Part shown: positions 7,469 to 16,200 of the stretch, one piece after another
Position numbering within the stretch: position 1 is the stretch's first letter
Layout: each line of letters starts with the position of its first letter
Source: an uncultured Lachnospiraceae bacterium
GTDB taxonomy: Bacteria; Bacillota; Clostridia; Lachnospirales; Lachnospiraceae
Direction: 5' to 3'
DNA length: 25,413 nucleotides
NCBI GenBank assembly: GCA_910586955.1
Contig: CAJUMM010000038.1
Coordinates: forward strand, 1 to 25,413
Program-made: the position numbers and the translations under genes
The notes under the pieces: generated by a model
The model's database searches: none
The model's input: only the letters and a program-made list of their open reading frames with translations
Told to the model about the DNA's origin: nothing

Positions 7469-7470
7469 TT

Positions 7471-7905
7471 TTAAATCCCATCCTCTTCTGCATTGTCTTC
7501 ATGTGCCGCCAGTTCAAACCGGATAATGTAATCCTTTCCGGTAGGAATCAGAGATTCCGCAAAATCCAGGGGAGAATCAAAAGCTCCCATCATCATGGAA
7601 CCCTCGATCAGCATAGGAAGGTTGGAGCCTGCGATCACTTCAATAGCCTGATCCGGGCGGGCAAACTTGCACTCTACCGCACATTTGAAAGGAGATCCCC
7701 CCGCCAAATCCGAAAGCACCAGAACACCGTCGCAGTCCTTCAGCTGGTCGAAGCCCTTGTTCAGGTTCTCCGTCAGGATCTCTGTGGAATGATCCGCCTC
7801 AAAGTCCACGTAAACAATGTTTTCGGTGTTGCCGGTAATCAGCTTTAAGCTGGATCCAAGGCCGGTGGCAAAGTGGCCGTGGCCGGTAATCAGTAATCCA
7901 ATCAT
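7471..7905 (-). CDS. PTS mannose/fructose family IIA component
   Basis: Cytoplasmic IIA domain protein (144 residues) that accepts phosphate from HPr and passes it to IIB. The active histidine is His9 in LLITGHGHFATG; the blocks VLVLSDLAGGSPFKCA and VIAGSNLPMLIEG are typical of mannose-class IIA. It is the only IIA in the window, while there are two IIBCD sets, so it may serve both. It lies 13 bp after agaS, with its AGGAGG site overlapping the agaS stop region, and 2 bp before the yajC-like gene. In E. coli AgaF likewise is the single IIA serving two amino-sugar permeases. Confidence 0.95.
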   Translation of the reverse strand: MIGLLITGHGHFATGLGSSLKLITGNTENIVYVDFEADHSTEILTENLNKGFDQLKDCDGVLVLSDLAGGSPFKCAVECKFARPDQAIEVIAGSNLPMLIEGSMMMGAFDSPLDFAESLIPTGKDYIIRFELAAHEDNAEEDGI

Positions 7906-7918
7906 AACTTAGGTCCTC

Positions 7919-9103
7919 CTAATCTTCTTTTAACGTATACGGATATAAGGTTACGCCCTTCACTACCCGGTTCACCTCTCCGGTAGGACAGGGATTATCC
8001 GGAGTAATCCCTAAGGACAGGGATTTCAGTACCGCCAGGGTCTGGGCGAATACAATGTAATCAAAGCCCAGAAGCACATTTTCAAGGGGCACGCCCACCT
8101 TCATTTCTACCGTATAGTCTACCAGATCCTTCACCTCTTCGCAAGGCGTATTCATCACTGCCACGATACGGTTTTTCTTTCTCTGGGGACTCATCTCCTT
8201 GATGAGATCCACCTCGTATTTGCGGCGGTATCCGTCATCACTCAGATATACCACAGTCAGGGTGCGATCGTCAATGATAGACTTGGGGCCATGGCGGAAA
8301 CCCAAAGGAGAGTCGTACATGGTCGCCACTTTTCCTGCAGTCAGCTCCAGCATTTTCAGGGCGGACTCCTGGGAAACGCCTTTCAGCGCAATATTTCCAA
8401 GGTACACAATGCGGTTGAAATCAAACTCATCCACAATTTTCTGTGCAACGGTATAATCCTTCTCCAGGAACTGGGTTCCGGCTGCGCATACTTTGTCAAT
8501 CTCCGCCGTAATCTCTTCCAGGAGATCCAGATTGAAGGCCAGATAGGTGGCCATGTACATGTTGGAGAAGCTGGAAGTCATGGCAAAGGACTGGTCGTGG
8601 GTCTCCGGTGTCAGGTTCAGGGCGAAGCAGTTCTTTCTGTCTGCCGCCATCTTGGACAGGCTGCCCTCATGGTTACAGGTTACAAACAGATGGTACAGAT
8701 TCTGGCTTACCACCTCGGCCGCCTCCACGGCTCCGATGGACTCCGGAGAATTGCCGGAGCGTCCAAAGCTTACCAGGATGGTGGGCTTGGTGCGGGAAAG
8801 GAAATTCTCCGGGGACGGAACGATATCCGTGGTAGCGTAGGATTTCACTTTGTAGCCGTACCGCTGGTTCAGGGCCTGGTACAGGGAATTTCCGACAAAC
8901 TCGCTGGTTCCCGCCCCGGTGAGGATAATGTCAAAATCATCCGCCTTCAGAACCTGATCAAGAAAAGCCTGGAGCTCCTCCTTGCACCCTGCGATCTGTG
9001 CGCAGGTTTTCTTCCAGGTGGAGGGCTGCTGGTGAATCTCAGTCAGCGTAAACTCCGAGGAAGTGCTTTTCCGTTTCTCTGGTGAAATATCAAAAATGTT
9101 CAT
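7919..9103 (-). CDS. agaS: AgaS-family SIS-domain sugar isomerase/deaminase
   Basis: Putative galactosamine-6-phosphate deaminase/isomerase giving tagatose-6-phosphate and ammonia (AgaS role known from E. coli). It has two SIS domains: the first shows ILTGAGTSEFVGN and the phosphosugar-binding FGRSGNSPES, the second RIVYLGNIALKGVSQESALKMLELTAGK and SPLGFRHGPKSIID. About 394 residues, normal for the family. The start at 9103 (MNIFDIS) has GGGGG 9 bases upstream; an ATG at 9112 directly abuts that purine run and is less likely. First gene of agaS-IIA-yajC and divergent from nagA, with the TATATCA element just past its -10 box. A GlmS-like amidotransferase is excluded because there is no glutaminase domain. 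Confidence 0.93.
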   Translation of the reverse strand: MNIFDISPEKRKSTSSEFTLTEIHQQPSTWKKTCAQIAGCKEELQAFLDQVLKADDFDIILTGAGTSEFVGNSLYQALNQRYGYKVKSYATTDIVPSPENFLSRTKPTILVSFGRSGNSPESIGAVEAAEVVSQNLYHLFVTCNHEGSLSKMAADRKNCFALNLTPETHDQSFAMTSSFSNMYMATYLAFNLDLLEEITAEIDKVCAAGTQFLEKDYTVAQKIVDEFDFNRIVYLGNIALKGVSQESALKMLELTAGKVATMYDSPLGFRHGPKSIIDDRTLTVVYLSDDGYRRKYEVDLIKEMSPQRKKNRIVAVMNTPCEEVKDLVDYTVEMKVGVPLENVLLGFDYIVFAQTLAVLKSLSLGITPDNPCPTGEVNRVVKGVTLYPYTLKED

Positions 9104-9135
9104 GGTTTTCATCCCCCTTTACCTGTGATAAAATA

Positions 9136-9146
9136 TTTTTGATATA
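9136..9146 (-). promoter_or_regulatory. Candidate operator TATATCAAAAA (agaS side)
   Basis: Read on the minus strand, TATATCAAAAA begins 10 bases after the agaS -10 box. It is the mirror copy of the element at 9212-9222 and matches that at 9261-9271 in 9 of 11 bases. Confidence 0.5.
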
Positions 9147-9156
9147 GTATGTCCTC

Positions 9157-9186
9157 ATTATATAGCAGGGAATTCCCAAAAAACAA
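9157..9186 (-). promoter_or_regulatory. agaS promoter
   Basis: Minus-strand TATAAT at 9162-9157 with TTGTTT at 9186-9181, an 18-bp spacer. The spacer contains the perfect 10-bp palindrome GGGAATTCCC (9168-9177), which could be another protein-binding site. Confidence 0.55.
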
Positions 9187-9201
9187 TACAGGTACTAAAA
9201 C

Positions 9202-9222
9202 TGATAATTTTTATATCAAAAA
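9202..9222 (+). promoter_or_regulatory. Candidate operator TATATCAAAAA (central copy)
   Basis: TATATCAAAAA lies at 9212-9222. With TGATA at 9202-9206 it also forms an inverted repeat TGATA-N7-TATCA. It is upstream of the nagA promoter, between the two divergent transcripts, and could support DNA looping with the outer copies. Confidence 0.45.
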
Positions 9223-9246
9223 ATGCAAATTTATTTTTTCATTCAG

Positions 9247-9255
9247 TGCTATAAT
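9247..9255 (+). promoter_or_regulatory. nagA promoter (extended -10)
   Basis: TGCTATAAT is a perfect extended -10 element. The -35 region 17 bp upstream (AAATTT) is poor, as is common for extended -10 promoters. Transcription would start at about 9262, inside the TATATCAAAG element. Confidence 0.65.
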
Positions 9256-9260
9256 ACAAC

Positions 9261-9271
9261 TATATCAAAGA
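9261..9271 (+). promoter_or_regulatory. Candidate operator TATATCAAAGA (nagA side)
   Basis: The element begins 5 bases after the nagA -10 box, the same spacing as at the second PTS operon. A protein bound here would cover the start of transcription, so repression is the simplest reading. Confidence 0.5.
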
Positions 9272-9293
9272 TTTAAGGACAGGAGGTTTATTC

Positions 9294-10439
9294 ATGTTAA
9301 TTCAGAGTAAAAAAGTATGGATTGCAGATCAATTCACTGCAGCCGCCATCGAAATCAAGGACGGGAAAATCACCAACATCCTTCCCCACGGAACCGGAAC
9401 GGCTGATGTGGATTACGGGGATCTGCGGATTGTCCCCGGTTTCCTGGATATTCACTGCCACGGTGCCTACGGCTTCGATACCAACGACGCCAAGGAAGAG
9501 GGACTCCGCAACTGGACAAAACATATTTCCGGAGAAGGCGTAACCGCTTTTCTGCCCACCACCATTACCCAGAGCGAAGAGGTTCTCACCAAAGCAGTGG
9601 CAAACGTAGCCAAGGTTATGGAGGATGGCTATGAGGGTTCCGAGATCCTGGGGATTCATTTTGAAGGGCCCTATCTGGACATGGTTTACAAGGGAGCACA
9701 GCCGGAACAGTTTATTGTGAAACCCACCATTGAGCAGTTCAAGCGTTACCAGGACGCAGCCAAGGGACATATCCGCTATATCACCATGGCTACCGAGACG
9801 GACGAGGATTTCGCCCTGACCCATTACCTGACAGAAAACGGTGTAACCGTCAGCATCGGCCATTCCGCAGCCACCTTTGACCAGGCAGTTATGGCTTATG
9901 CCCACGGCGCACGCTCCATGACCCATGTGTACAACGGCATGACGCCTTTCAATCACCGGGCCAACGGACTGGTGGGCGCCGCTTACCGCATCCGTACCAT
10001 GTACGGCGAGATCATCTGCGACGGCAACCACTCCACCACCGCCGCCCTGAACAATTACTTTATGTCCAAGGGGCCGGATTTCGCCATTATGATTTCCGAC
10101 GCTCTTATGGCAAAAGGCCTTCCTATCGGCAACAAGTACATCTTCGGCGGAAATGAAATTTTGATCTACCCCGACGGAAGCGCACACCTGACTTCCACCG
10201 GCACCCTGGCCGGTTCCACCCTGAAGCTCAACGACGGCCTCCGGATTCTGGTGGAAGAGGCACTGGTTCCCTTTAACTATGCGATCAATTCCTGTACCAT
10301 CAATCCTGCCCGCTGCATCGGCGTGGATGACCGCAAGGGCCGCATCGGCGTGGGTATGGACGCAGATCTGGTAGTTCTTGAGAAAGATTACGAAGTTCAT
10401 CAGACTTACTGTATGGGAAAAGCCCAGCTTGCCAAATAA
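9294..10439 (+). CDS. nagA: N-acetylhexosamine-6-phosphate deacetylase (NagA/AgaA family)
   Basis: Amidohydrolase removing acetate from GlcNAc-6-P or GalNAc-6-P in the cytoplasm (381 residues, normal length). Metal-site and catalytic blocks are in the expected order: PGFLDIHCHGAYG (HxH, about 52-61), HFEGPYLD (the metal-ligand Glu), GHSAATF (His), MTHVYNGMTPFNHR, ICDGNHS and the catalytic Asp in MISDALMAKG. The C-terminus carries the usual NPARCIGV and KGRIGVGMDADLVVLE. The GAGGTTTATTC spacing supports the start at 9294. Because its partner genes are agaS and two Aga-like permeases, the likely substrate is GalNAc-6-P; GlcNAc-6-P cannot be excluded. Confidence 0.95.
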   Translation: MLIQSKKVWIADQFTAAAIEIKDGKITNILPHGTGTADVDYGDLRIVPGFLDIHCHGAYGFDTNDAKEEGLRNWTKHISGEGVTAFLPTTITQSEEVLTKAVANVAKVMEDGYEGSEILGIHFEGPYLDMVYKGAQPEQFIVKPTIEQFKRYQDAAKGHIRYITMATETDEDFALTHYLTENGVTVSIGHSAATFDQAVMAYAHGARSMTHVYNGMTPFNHRANGLVGAAYRIRTMYGEIICDGNHSTTAALNNYFMSKGPDFAIMISDALMAKGLPIGNKYIFGGNEILIYPDGSAHLTSTGTLAGSTLKLNDGLRILVEEALVPFNYAINSCTINPARCIGVDDRKGRIGVGMDADLVVLEKDYEVHQTYCMGKAQLAK

Positions 10440-10492
10440 ACCAAAGCCCTCCCAGGTTTGTATGAGAATAAGAAGAAAAGAGAGGATTTATC

Positions 10493-11788
10493 ATGAAACA
10501 TCCAATTCAGGAAATGATGGAGAAACGCAGACAGGGGATCAAATGCGGCATCCCCTCCTACTGCACAGCCAACCCCCTGGTCCTGGAGACCGTACTGAAA
10601 CGCGCCAAAGCGCTGGACGCCCCGGTCCTCATTGAGGCAACTGCCAACCAGGTAAACCAGTACGGAGGCTACACCGGAATGCTGCCTGCTGATTTCTATG
10701 ACATGGTTTCCAAGATGGCTGCCGAGATCGGCGTCCCGGAACATCATGTTATTCTGGCCGGAGACCATCTGGGCCCCCTGACCTGGCAGAATCTGCCGGA
10801 GAAAGAAGCCATGGAGCGCTCCGTGGAACTGGTCTACCAGTTTGCCAAAGCCGGTTTTACCAAAATTCATCTGGATACCAGCATGAAGGTGGCCGACGAT
10901 CCGGAAGGACTCCTTTCCACCGAAACCATTGCCCGCCGGGGCGCAGAGCTTTATAAGGCTTCCATAAAAGGATATGAGGAGCTGAAAGCCGGGAAGCCGG
11001 AGGCCGTCCGTCCCGTATTTGTCATCGGAAGCGAAGTTCCCATTCCGGGCGGCGCACAGGAGGCGGAAGACTCCCTGGCTGTCACCAGCCCCGACGCTTT
11101 CCGGGATACGGTTGCCACCTACAAGCGTATTTTCAAAGAAGCCGGAATCGAGGACGGCTGGAAGGATGTGGTGGCCGTGGTGGTACAGCCCGGCGTAGAG
11201 TTTGGAGACGATCAGGTATTCCTCTATGACCATGAAGCAGCCACTTCGCTCTGCGCTGCCCTGGAAGATTACCCGGAAGTCTGCTTTGAGGGACATTCTA
11301 CCGATTACCAGAGCGCCGAATGCCTGAAGAATATGGTTCAGGACGGTATTGCCATCCTGAAAGTGGGACCTGCCCTCACCTACGGCCTGCGGGAAGCCCT
11401 CTTCTCTTTAAGCTTCATGGAAAAGGAGCTGGTTCCGGCAGAAAAGCGGGCGGATTTCATCGAGACCCTGGAGAAAGTCATGCTGGACAACCCCGGAAAC
11501 TGGCAGAAACATTACCATGGCAATGAGGAACAGCTTGCCCTTGCCAGAAAGTACAGCTTCTCCGACCGTGCCCGCTACTACATCGGACAGCCGGAAGTTG
11601 TGGCGGCTATGGACAAACTCTTTGCCAACCTGAAAGAGTATCCTATCCCCATGAACATGCTCCACCAGTACATGCCTCTGTCCTACAACAAAGTCCGGGA
11701 CGGCTTGATCCCCCTGGATGCCAGAGAGCTGGCTATGGATGGCGTAACAAACTTTGTGCTGGATTACGAGTACGCAGTATCCCTGTAA
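10493..11788 (+). CDS. GatZ/KbaZ/AgaZ-family protein (tagatose-bisphosphate aldolase subunit or sugar-phosphate epimerase)
   Basis: Protein of 431 residues in the GatZ/KbaZ family. Recognisable blocks are CGIPSYCTANPLVLE, ILAGDHLGPLTWQ, KIHLDTSM, FVIGSEVPIPGGAQEAED, CFEGHSTDYQ and LKVGPALTYGLREALFSL. In the E. coli aga and gat systems this subunit stabilises the catalytic aldolase AgaY/GatY. No GatY-like gene and no tagatose-6-phosphate kinase is in the window. Some family members, as I recall, act as 4-epimerases linking tagatose-6-P to fructose-6-P, which would close the pathway without kinase or aldolase. It lies 53 bp after nagA with no terminator between and is followed by a strong terminator, so the two form an operon. 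Confidence 0.88.
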   Translation: MKHPIQEMMEKRRQGIKCGIPSYCTANPLVLETVLKRAKALDAPVLIEATANQVNQYGGYTGMLPADFYDMVSKMAAEIGVPEHHVILAGDHLGPLTWQNLPEKEAMERSVELVYQFAKAGFTKIHLDTSMKVADDPEGLLSTETIARRGAELYKASIKGYEELKAGKPEAVRPVFVIGSEVPIPGGAQEAEDSLAVTSPDAFRDTVATYKRIFKEAGIEDGWKDVVAVVVQPGVEFGDDQVFLYDHEAATSLCAALEDYPEVCFEGHSTDYQSAECLKNMVQDGIAILKVGPALTYGLREALFSLSFMEKELVPAEKRADFIETLEKVMLDNPGNWQKHYHGNEEQLALARKYSFSDRARYYIGQPEVVAAMDKLFANLKEYPIPMNMLHQYMPLSYNKVRDGLIPLDARELAMDGVTNFVLDYEYAVSL

Positions 11789-11803
11789 AATAACACATAT
11801 AAG

Positions 11804-11836
11804 AAAAGAGCTGGCAACCTGTGCCGGCTCTTTTTA
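11804..11836. terminator. Intrinsic terminator after agaZ-type gene
   Basis: Stem AGAGC-TGGCA / TGCCG-GCTCT with loop ACCTG, followed by TTTTTATTTC on the plus strand. On the minus strand it is followed by CTTTTCTTAT, so it probably also ends the convergent cohesin-protein gene. Confidence 0.85.
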
Positions 11837-11852
11837 TTTCATTCTCTTCTGT

Positions 11853-13181
11853 TTACCGTCTTGTCACAGAGGAAGTTCCCTGAGAGGAAGTCCGCCTCCG
11901 GCGTCTCTGGGGCGCCCCTCCCTGCTTCCAGGCAATCTGCCCGGATTCCGATTCCGGCCCAGGCCCCTTTCGTCTCTGCACTTCCTCCGGCGGCCGCCTG
12001 GCGGGCTGTCTTCTCTTCTGCACCTCCTCAGGCGGACGTTTGGCGGGCTGTCTTCTCTCCCGTGCCTCCTCAGGCGGACGTTTGGCAGACTGCTTTCTCT
12101 CTTGCGCCTCCTGCGACGGACGCCTGGCGGGATGCTTTCTCTCTTGCGCTTCCTGCGGCGGACGCCTGGCGGGCTGCTTTTTCTCCCGTATCTCCTCCCG
12201 CAACCGGCTTTCCTCAGGCTTTCGGCGCACTTTTCTGCGCTTTTGGGGCCCTCCCAGAAGCATGACCAGGGAAATCCCCACAATCACAAGGGCTGCAACA
12301 GCCATGACCCCGATAAAAATCTTGATCCAGGCATCTGTCTCTACAGCGTACAGTTTCTTCTGGAAAGAGGACATTCCCGCATCCGGAAGTTTATCCGTAT
12401 CCCCTTCTTCCAGGCCGGAACCGTCTTCCACCTCTTCCGGGGAAAGGCCTTCCGTCCCTTCTGCCCCTGGATTTTCCCGGGCCCCGCTTACATGGATCGG
12501 CCTTTGCATGCCCTGAGAGGTGTTTCCTCCGTTCTGGCTCTCGGAGCCTAAGGTCACATTTCCCGTATAATTTCCTACTACGCTTCCGGTGAGGCCGTTT
12601 CCGTCTCCCTTATTTTCCCCCGCTCCCTCCGGCCCTTTCGGCGTCTCCGGCACTTCTGCCTGGCCTCCGTCACCGGTTACAAGGGTGGCAGTCCCGGGAG
12701 CATTTACCCCATGTTCCCGGGTACCGTGGGCCGCATTTATGGTTTTCAGGCTGTCGGGCACCACCCGGACCGTGGCCGTAGTCCCGCTGCCGGAACCGGA
12801 TTTCAAAACCACTTTCCCAAGGGGGATATTCGTCCCGCTGTAAAGATTGCTGCCTCCGGAAATATAGATATTCAGCACGCCGCTTTGGGGATCGTACCGC
12901 TGTTCCTTGACCCCGCTGCCGATTCCCTCATGAAATTGAAAAGAGACATCCCCGGAACCGATATTTCCCTGCTTTGCATCTACCTGGAAGCTCAGCTGCA
13001 GGGATACCACCCGTTCGCCTTCATCCACCATTTCCTGTGGCACTTCCAGTGTTACCTCCGCTTCACTGCCTTCCGCAGACATGGATATGGATTCCCTGGC
13101 TCCCGCATTGGCAGTCAATACCGTGCATGCCAGAACGCAGATCAGTAGAATTGCCAAGGGCCATATGAATTTTTTCTGCAT
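11853..13181 (-). CDS. Membrane-anchored cohesin-like surface protein with basic repeat tail
   Basis: Probable surface scaffold (442 residues). Order of parts: signal peptide 1-27 (KKFIWPLAILLICVLACTVL, then ANA before the cut); a beta-rich cohesin-like domain about 30-175 (VVSLQLSFQVD, then YDPQSGVLNIYISGGSNLY, IPLGKVVLKS and TATVRVVPDSLKTIN); a Gly/Pro/Glu/Asn-rich linker about 175-275; one transmembrane helix about 287-310; and a cytoplasmic tail of Arg/Lys/Pro/Glu repeats. The start at 13181 has CGGAG 8 bases upstream; the frame to 13208 lacks this. It lies 46 bp after the dockerin-bearing M60 peptidase gene, which suggests it is the receptor. The cohesin call rests on pattern and context and needs a profile search. 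No LPXTG motif is seen. Confidence 0.75.
   Translation of the reverse strand: MQKKFIWPLAILLICVLACTVLTANAGARESISMSAEGSEAEVTLEVPQEMVDEGERVVSLQLSFQVDAKQGNIGSGDVSFQFHEGIGSGVKEQRYDPQSGVLNIYISGGSNLYSGTNIPLGKVVLKSGSGSGTTATVRVVPDSLKTINAAHGTREHGVNAPGTATLVTGDGGQAEVPETPKGPEGAGENKGDGNGLTGSVVGNYTGNVTLGSESQNGGNTSQGMQRPIHVSGARENPGAEGTEGLSPEEVEDGSGLEEGDTDKLPDAGMSSFQKKLYAVETDAWIKIFIGVMAVAALVIVGISLVMLLGGPQKRRKVRRKPEESRLREEIREKKQPARRPPQEAQERKHPARRPSQEAQERKQSAKRPPEEARERRQPAKRPPEEVQKRRQPARRPPEEVQRRKGPGPESESGQIAWKQGGAPQRRRRRTSSQGTSSVTRR
11981..12190 (-). repeat. Five tandem 42-bp units encoding 14-residue basic repeats
   Basis: Units begin at 11981, 12023, 12065, 12107 and 12149. Each encodes a variant of ERRQPAKRPPEEVQ in the cytoplasmic tail of the cohesin-like protein. 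The units differ by a few bases and the period is a multiple of three, so copy-number change would keep the frame. Confidence 0.9.
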
Positions 13182-13227
13182 GTTCTGTTCTCCGTTCCAG
13201 TCCCGCATCCGGGCTTTTGCTTTCTCA

Positions 13228-16200
13228 CTAGTTCTTCAAAGTAATGCTGGACAGAGTACCCGGAACCTTCACAAATGCGGTATCACTTACCAATCTCTGT
13301 CCCTCATTCGTAAGGGCATTGTCCACCCGGTACAATTCTGCCCGGACCTGCTTCGGAAGCTCTGTGGAACCTGCTGCCTTCTCTTCTATCCAGTAAATCC
13401 AGGTTCCCTCCGAGGTCTCTCCCAGCATGGCATTGCCAGGATCCGGCGCCAGTATAATCTGGCTGGCTTTCAGGTTTCCTTCTGTATCCGTTCCCCCTAC
13501 AATATCACCCTTTTCGTCATAAAGCACTACCACATTGTAGGCCGGATTTCCCTTAAAGGTACCCGTAAACACAATGGAACCCTTGGGAATCTTCCCGTCC
13601 CCGTAGGAATAATCGCTTGCCAGCCTGCCTATGGACTTGGAGGCATCGCCGCCCATGAACTCAACGTTGTCTCCGGAAGGGCCGTACAGATCCAGCTCTC
13701 CCAGGGAGAGGGTTTCCCCCTGCTGCCCCACTGCCGTCAGTTTCACATACCGGGCATCGTAGGTGCAGATCCAGGGATCCGTTCCGTTTTCAAAATACAC
13801 GGTCTCGCTTCCGTCTTTCAGCCGGAAGGTACCCTCCTTGACTTCCCGGTAAACCTTCCCGTCCGTACTAACCTCTATTTTATAATCCGTAATGGCCGTT
13901 CCGCCTCCGGAGAGCTGATACCGCAGAGCCGACACTTCCCTATTCCGGTTTAGCTCCAGCAGCACATAGGGGTCTCCATCCTTTGAAGCTCCCGCAAATA
14001 CTGTGGCCTTATCCCCGTCTATCACCCGGGACACCGCAGACACCGTACCCTGCTCACAGGGTTCTTCCTCCGTGCCCTCCGGTTTTGCATCGTCCTGGGA
14101 AACCATATTGGTAGATACCGTCCAAGCCGTCTTGTCCTGAAGACCGTCCCCCTCAAGCTTCACCTCATTGGTACGGCAGGTATTGGAGCGGTACAGGCAC
14201 TTGTCAATGGCTGTCACCTCATAGCGTATCACATGATTGGCTGCAAAAGCCGCCTGATCCGTAAAGGTTTCCGTCTGGGTAAAGCCTGCGATTTCCTTTC
14301 TCTCCTGCCCCTGCTCCACAAAAACACGGACAATCTCATACCCCTGGATACTTCCCTTATCCACGGCAGGCGTCATAGCCAGCGTCACTTCGCTTCCTTT
14401 CACCGAAGCCCTGGCCGTCACCGCGTTTTTCCCGGAAACTGCCGGACTGCTGCCGTTTTTCATCTCATACACCCGGGCCCCATCATCCACATAATAGATG
14501 GCCCGTTCCTCCGGCTCAAACTGGCTCATGTAGGCCAAGGTTCCCCCATCGGGAACCATACCCCAGCGCCGGAAAAATTCGCTCAAATCCCGCTCTGCGG
14601 CAGCACTTGCAAGACGCATCAGATTCTGATCCCGGTCCCCCGGCAGGGTCAGCTTCACGCCTCCCGGCGCCGGAGCCTGGGAAGTATCCCTGGCATAGCT
14701 GTCCACTCTTGCGAAAAAGAGATTTTCAAAGATCTCCTGATAAGTGCCGTATGTCTTATAATTGTAATCCCGGTCATAGGCCAGGTGAAGCTGCCAGTAC
14801 ATGCCAAGCTGGGTAAATACATTGCCGGCGTAACCCGTTGACCCGGAGGTCACTTTCCGGAACACATTACTATATTGAAACCGCACACTGTCGCTGGTAT
14901 CCTTTGCCTGGGCCAGAACTGAGAAGTAATTGTTGGTTACTTCCGCGTGGGCATAAGCTCCCTGATTGATCTCATGTCCAATCTCATGGGCGATTCCCCA
15001 TCCGAAATACCGGCCGCTCTGGTACTCCCCTTTCTCCGAAGAAACCACAGGCACGCTTCCCATCATTCCCTTTGCGGAGTCCCATTCAATACCAATGTGA
15101 TTCCCGGAGGCATACATAAAGGCTCCCGCAAACATCCGCATATAACGGATATTCAAATACTGGCAGGGCAGATGATTCTTGGCAATCACACCGCCGCCGG
15201 TCCCCTCTGCAAAAGAGTTGGTCAGGCCCTTGTGCTGGTAAAACAGGGCCAGCATTCCTTCCATGGCCTGAAGGGATTGATCCAAAACCTCCTCCTGGGA
15301 GCTTCCAAGTCCGGCCCACACCTGGCTGGCAGGAATGGAGAACATCATCTGATCCGTCACAATATCCGTGGCATTCAAAATACAGTTCCGGGAATCGTAG
15401 CTATAATCCACCTGCTTATTACCGCCGCCCCCGTGGAGCTCTTGGTGAAGTCCCTCAATTTTACCCTGATAGTCCCTTAGCTCCTGGACATAAGCCCGAA
15501 TCCGCCTGCTGCGCTCCTCCCCGGAAATGCTGTAGAGATTCAGCACCGGATAGGTGCTTCCTCCGCTTACCCGGACTGCATAGGCATCCTCAGAGTTATT
15601 TCCTGTATACTGGATATACAGGGCGCCGCCTCTCTCATATTTCAGACTGGAAAGCTGGGGCACGGTAATCTCGTTCCTGCCCACTTTAAGGGAAACCGTC
15701 TTAAAGAAGCCGCCGGATTCTGCATGATACTGGGTAAACACCAGCTTCAGGCTGGCATTGGCCCCCTCTTTTGCTCCCGGTTTTCCCACGTAGACTACCA
15801 GCTCTTCCTCTGCCGCTGCCGCAACGCCCAGAGGCTGCCATCCATTCAGTCCTCCCAGGGAGATTCCGGAATCCCTGGCCGCAGCAATATTGGGATTTAC
15901 CTGAAGGACACCCCCCAGGCTCCCTTCTGCCAAAAGCTTCTTTGCCGCATCCAGCTCTTTCTGAAGGGCGGTCCGATCCGGATGATACTCGCCGCTCGCC
16001 GGATCCTTTGTATCCAGCCTGTCCTGGAGCTCCTGCAGGGTTTTCTCCGTCACATCCTCCCTAAGGGTGATATGGAGATTATCGCTGTAAAGCCCCTGGA
16101 TATCCTTCTCCAAACTGTCGTATTCATAAAAACGAATCTCGGAAATGGACACATTCCGTATTTCCGGATTGTATCTTCCCACTCCCAGCTGGATCTTGGA

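Noticed and set aside
9297..10400. Long minus-strand open frame (367 codons) opposite nagA
   Set aside because: It is the mirror of a well-conserved deacetylase gene with all motifs on the plus strand; the antisense product resembles no known family.
10406..11296. Long minus-strand open frame (296 codons) opposite the gatZ-type gene
   Set aside because: Shadow of a conserved plus-strand gene; no own ribosome site or recognisable domain.
11981..12190. Possible CRISPR array (five regular units)
   Set aside because: Units are contiguous 42-bp coding repeats without spacers and translate to a regular 14-residue repeat in frame.
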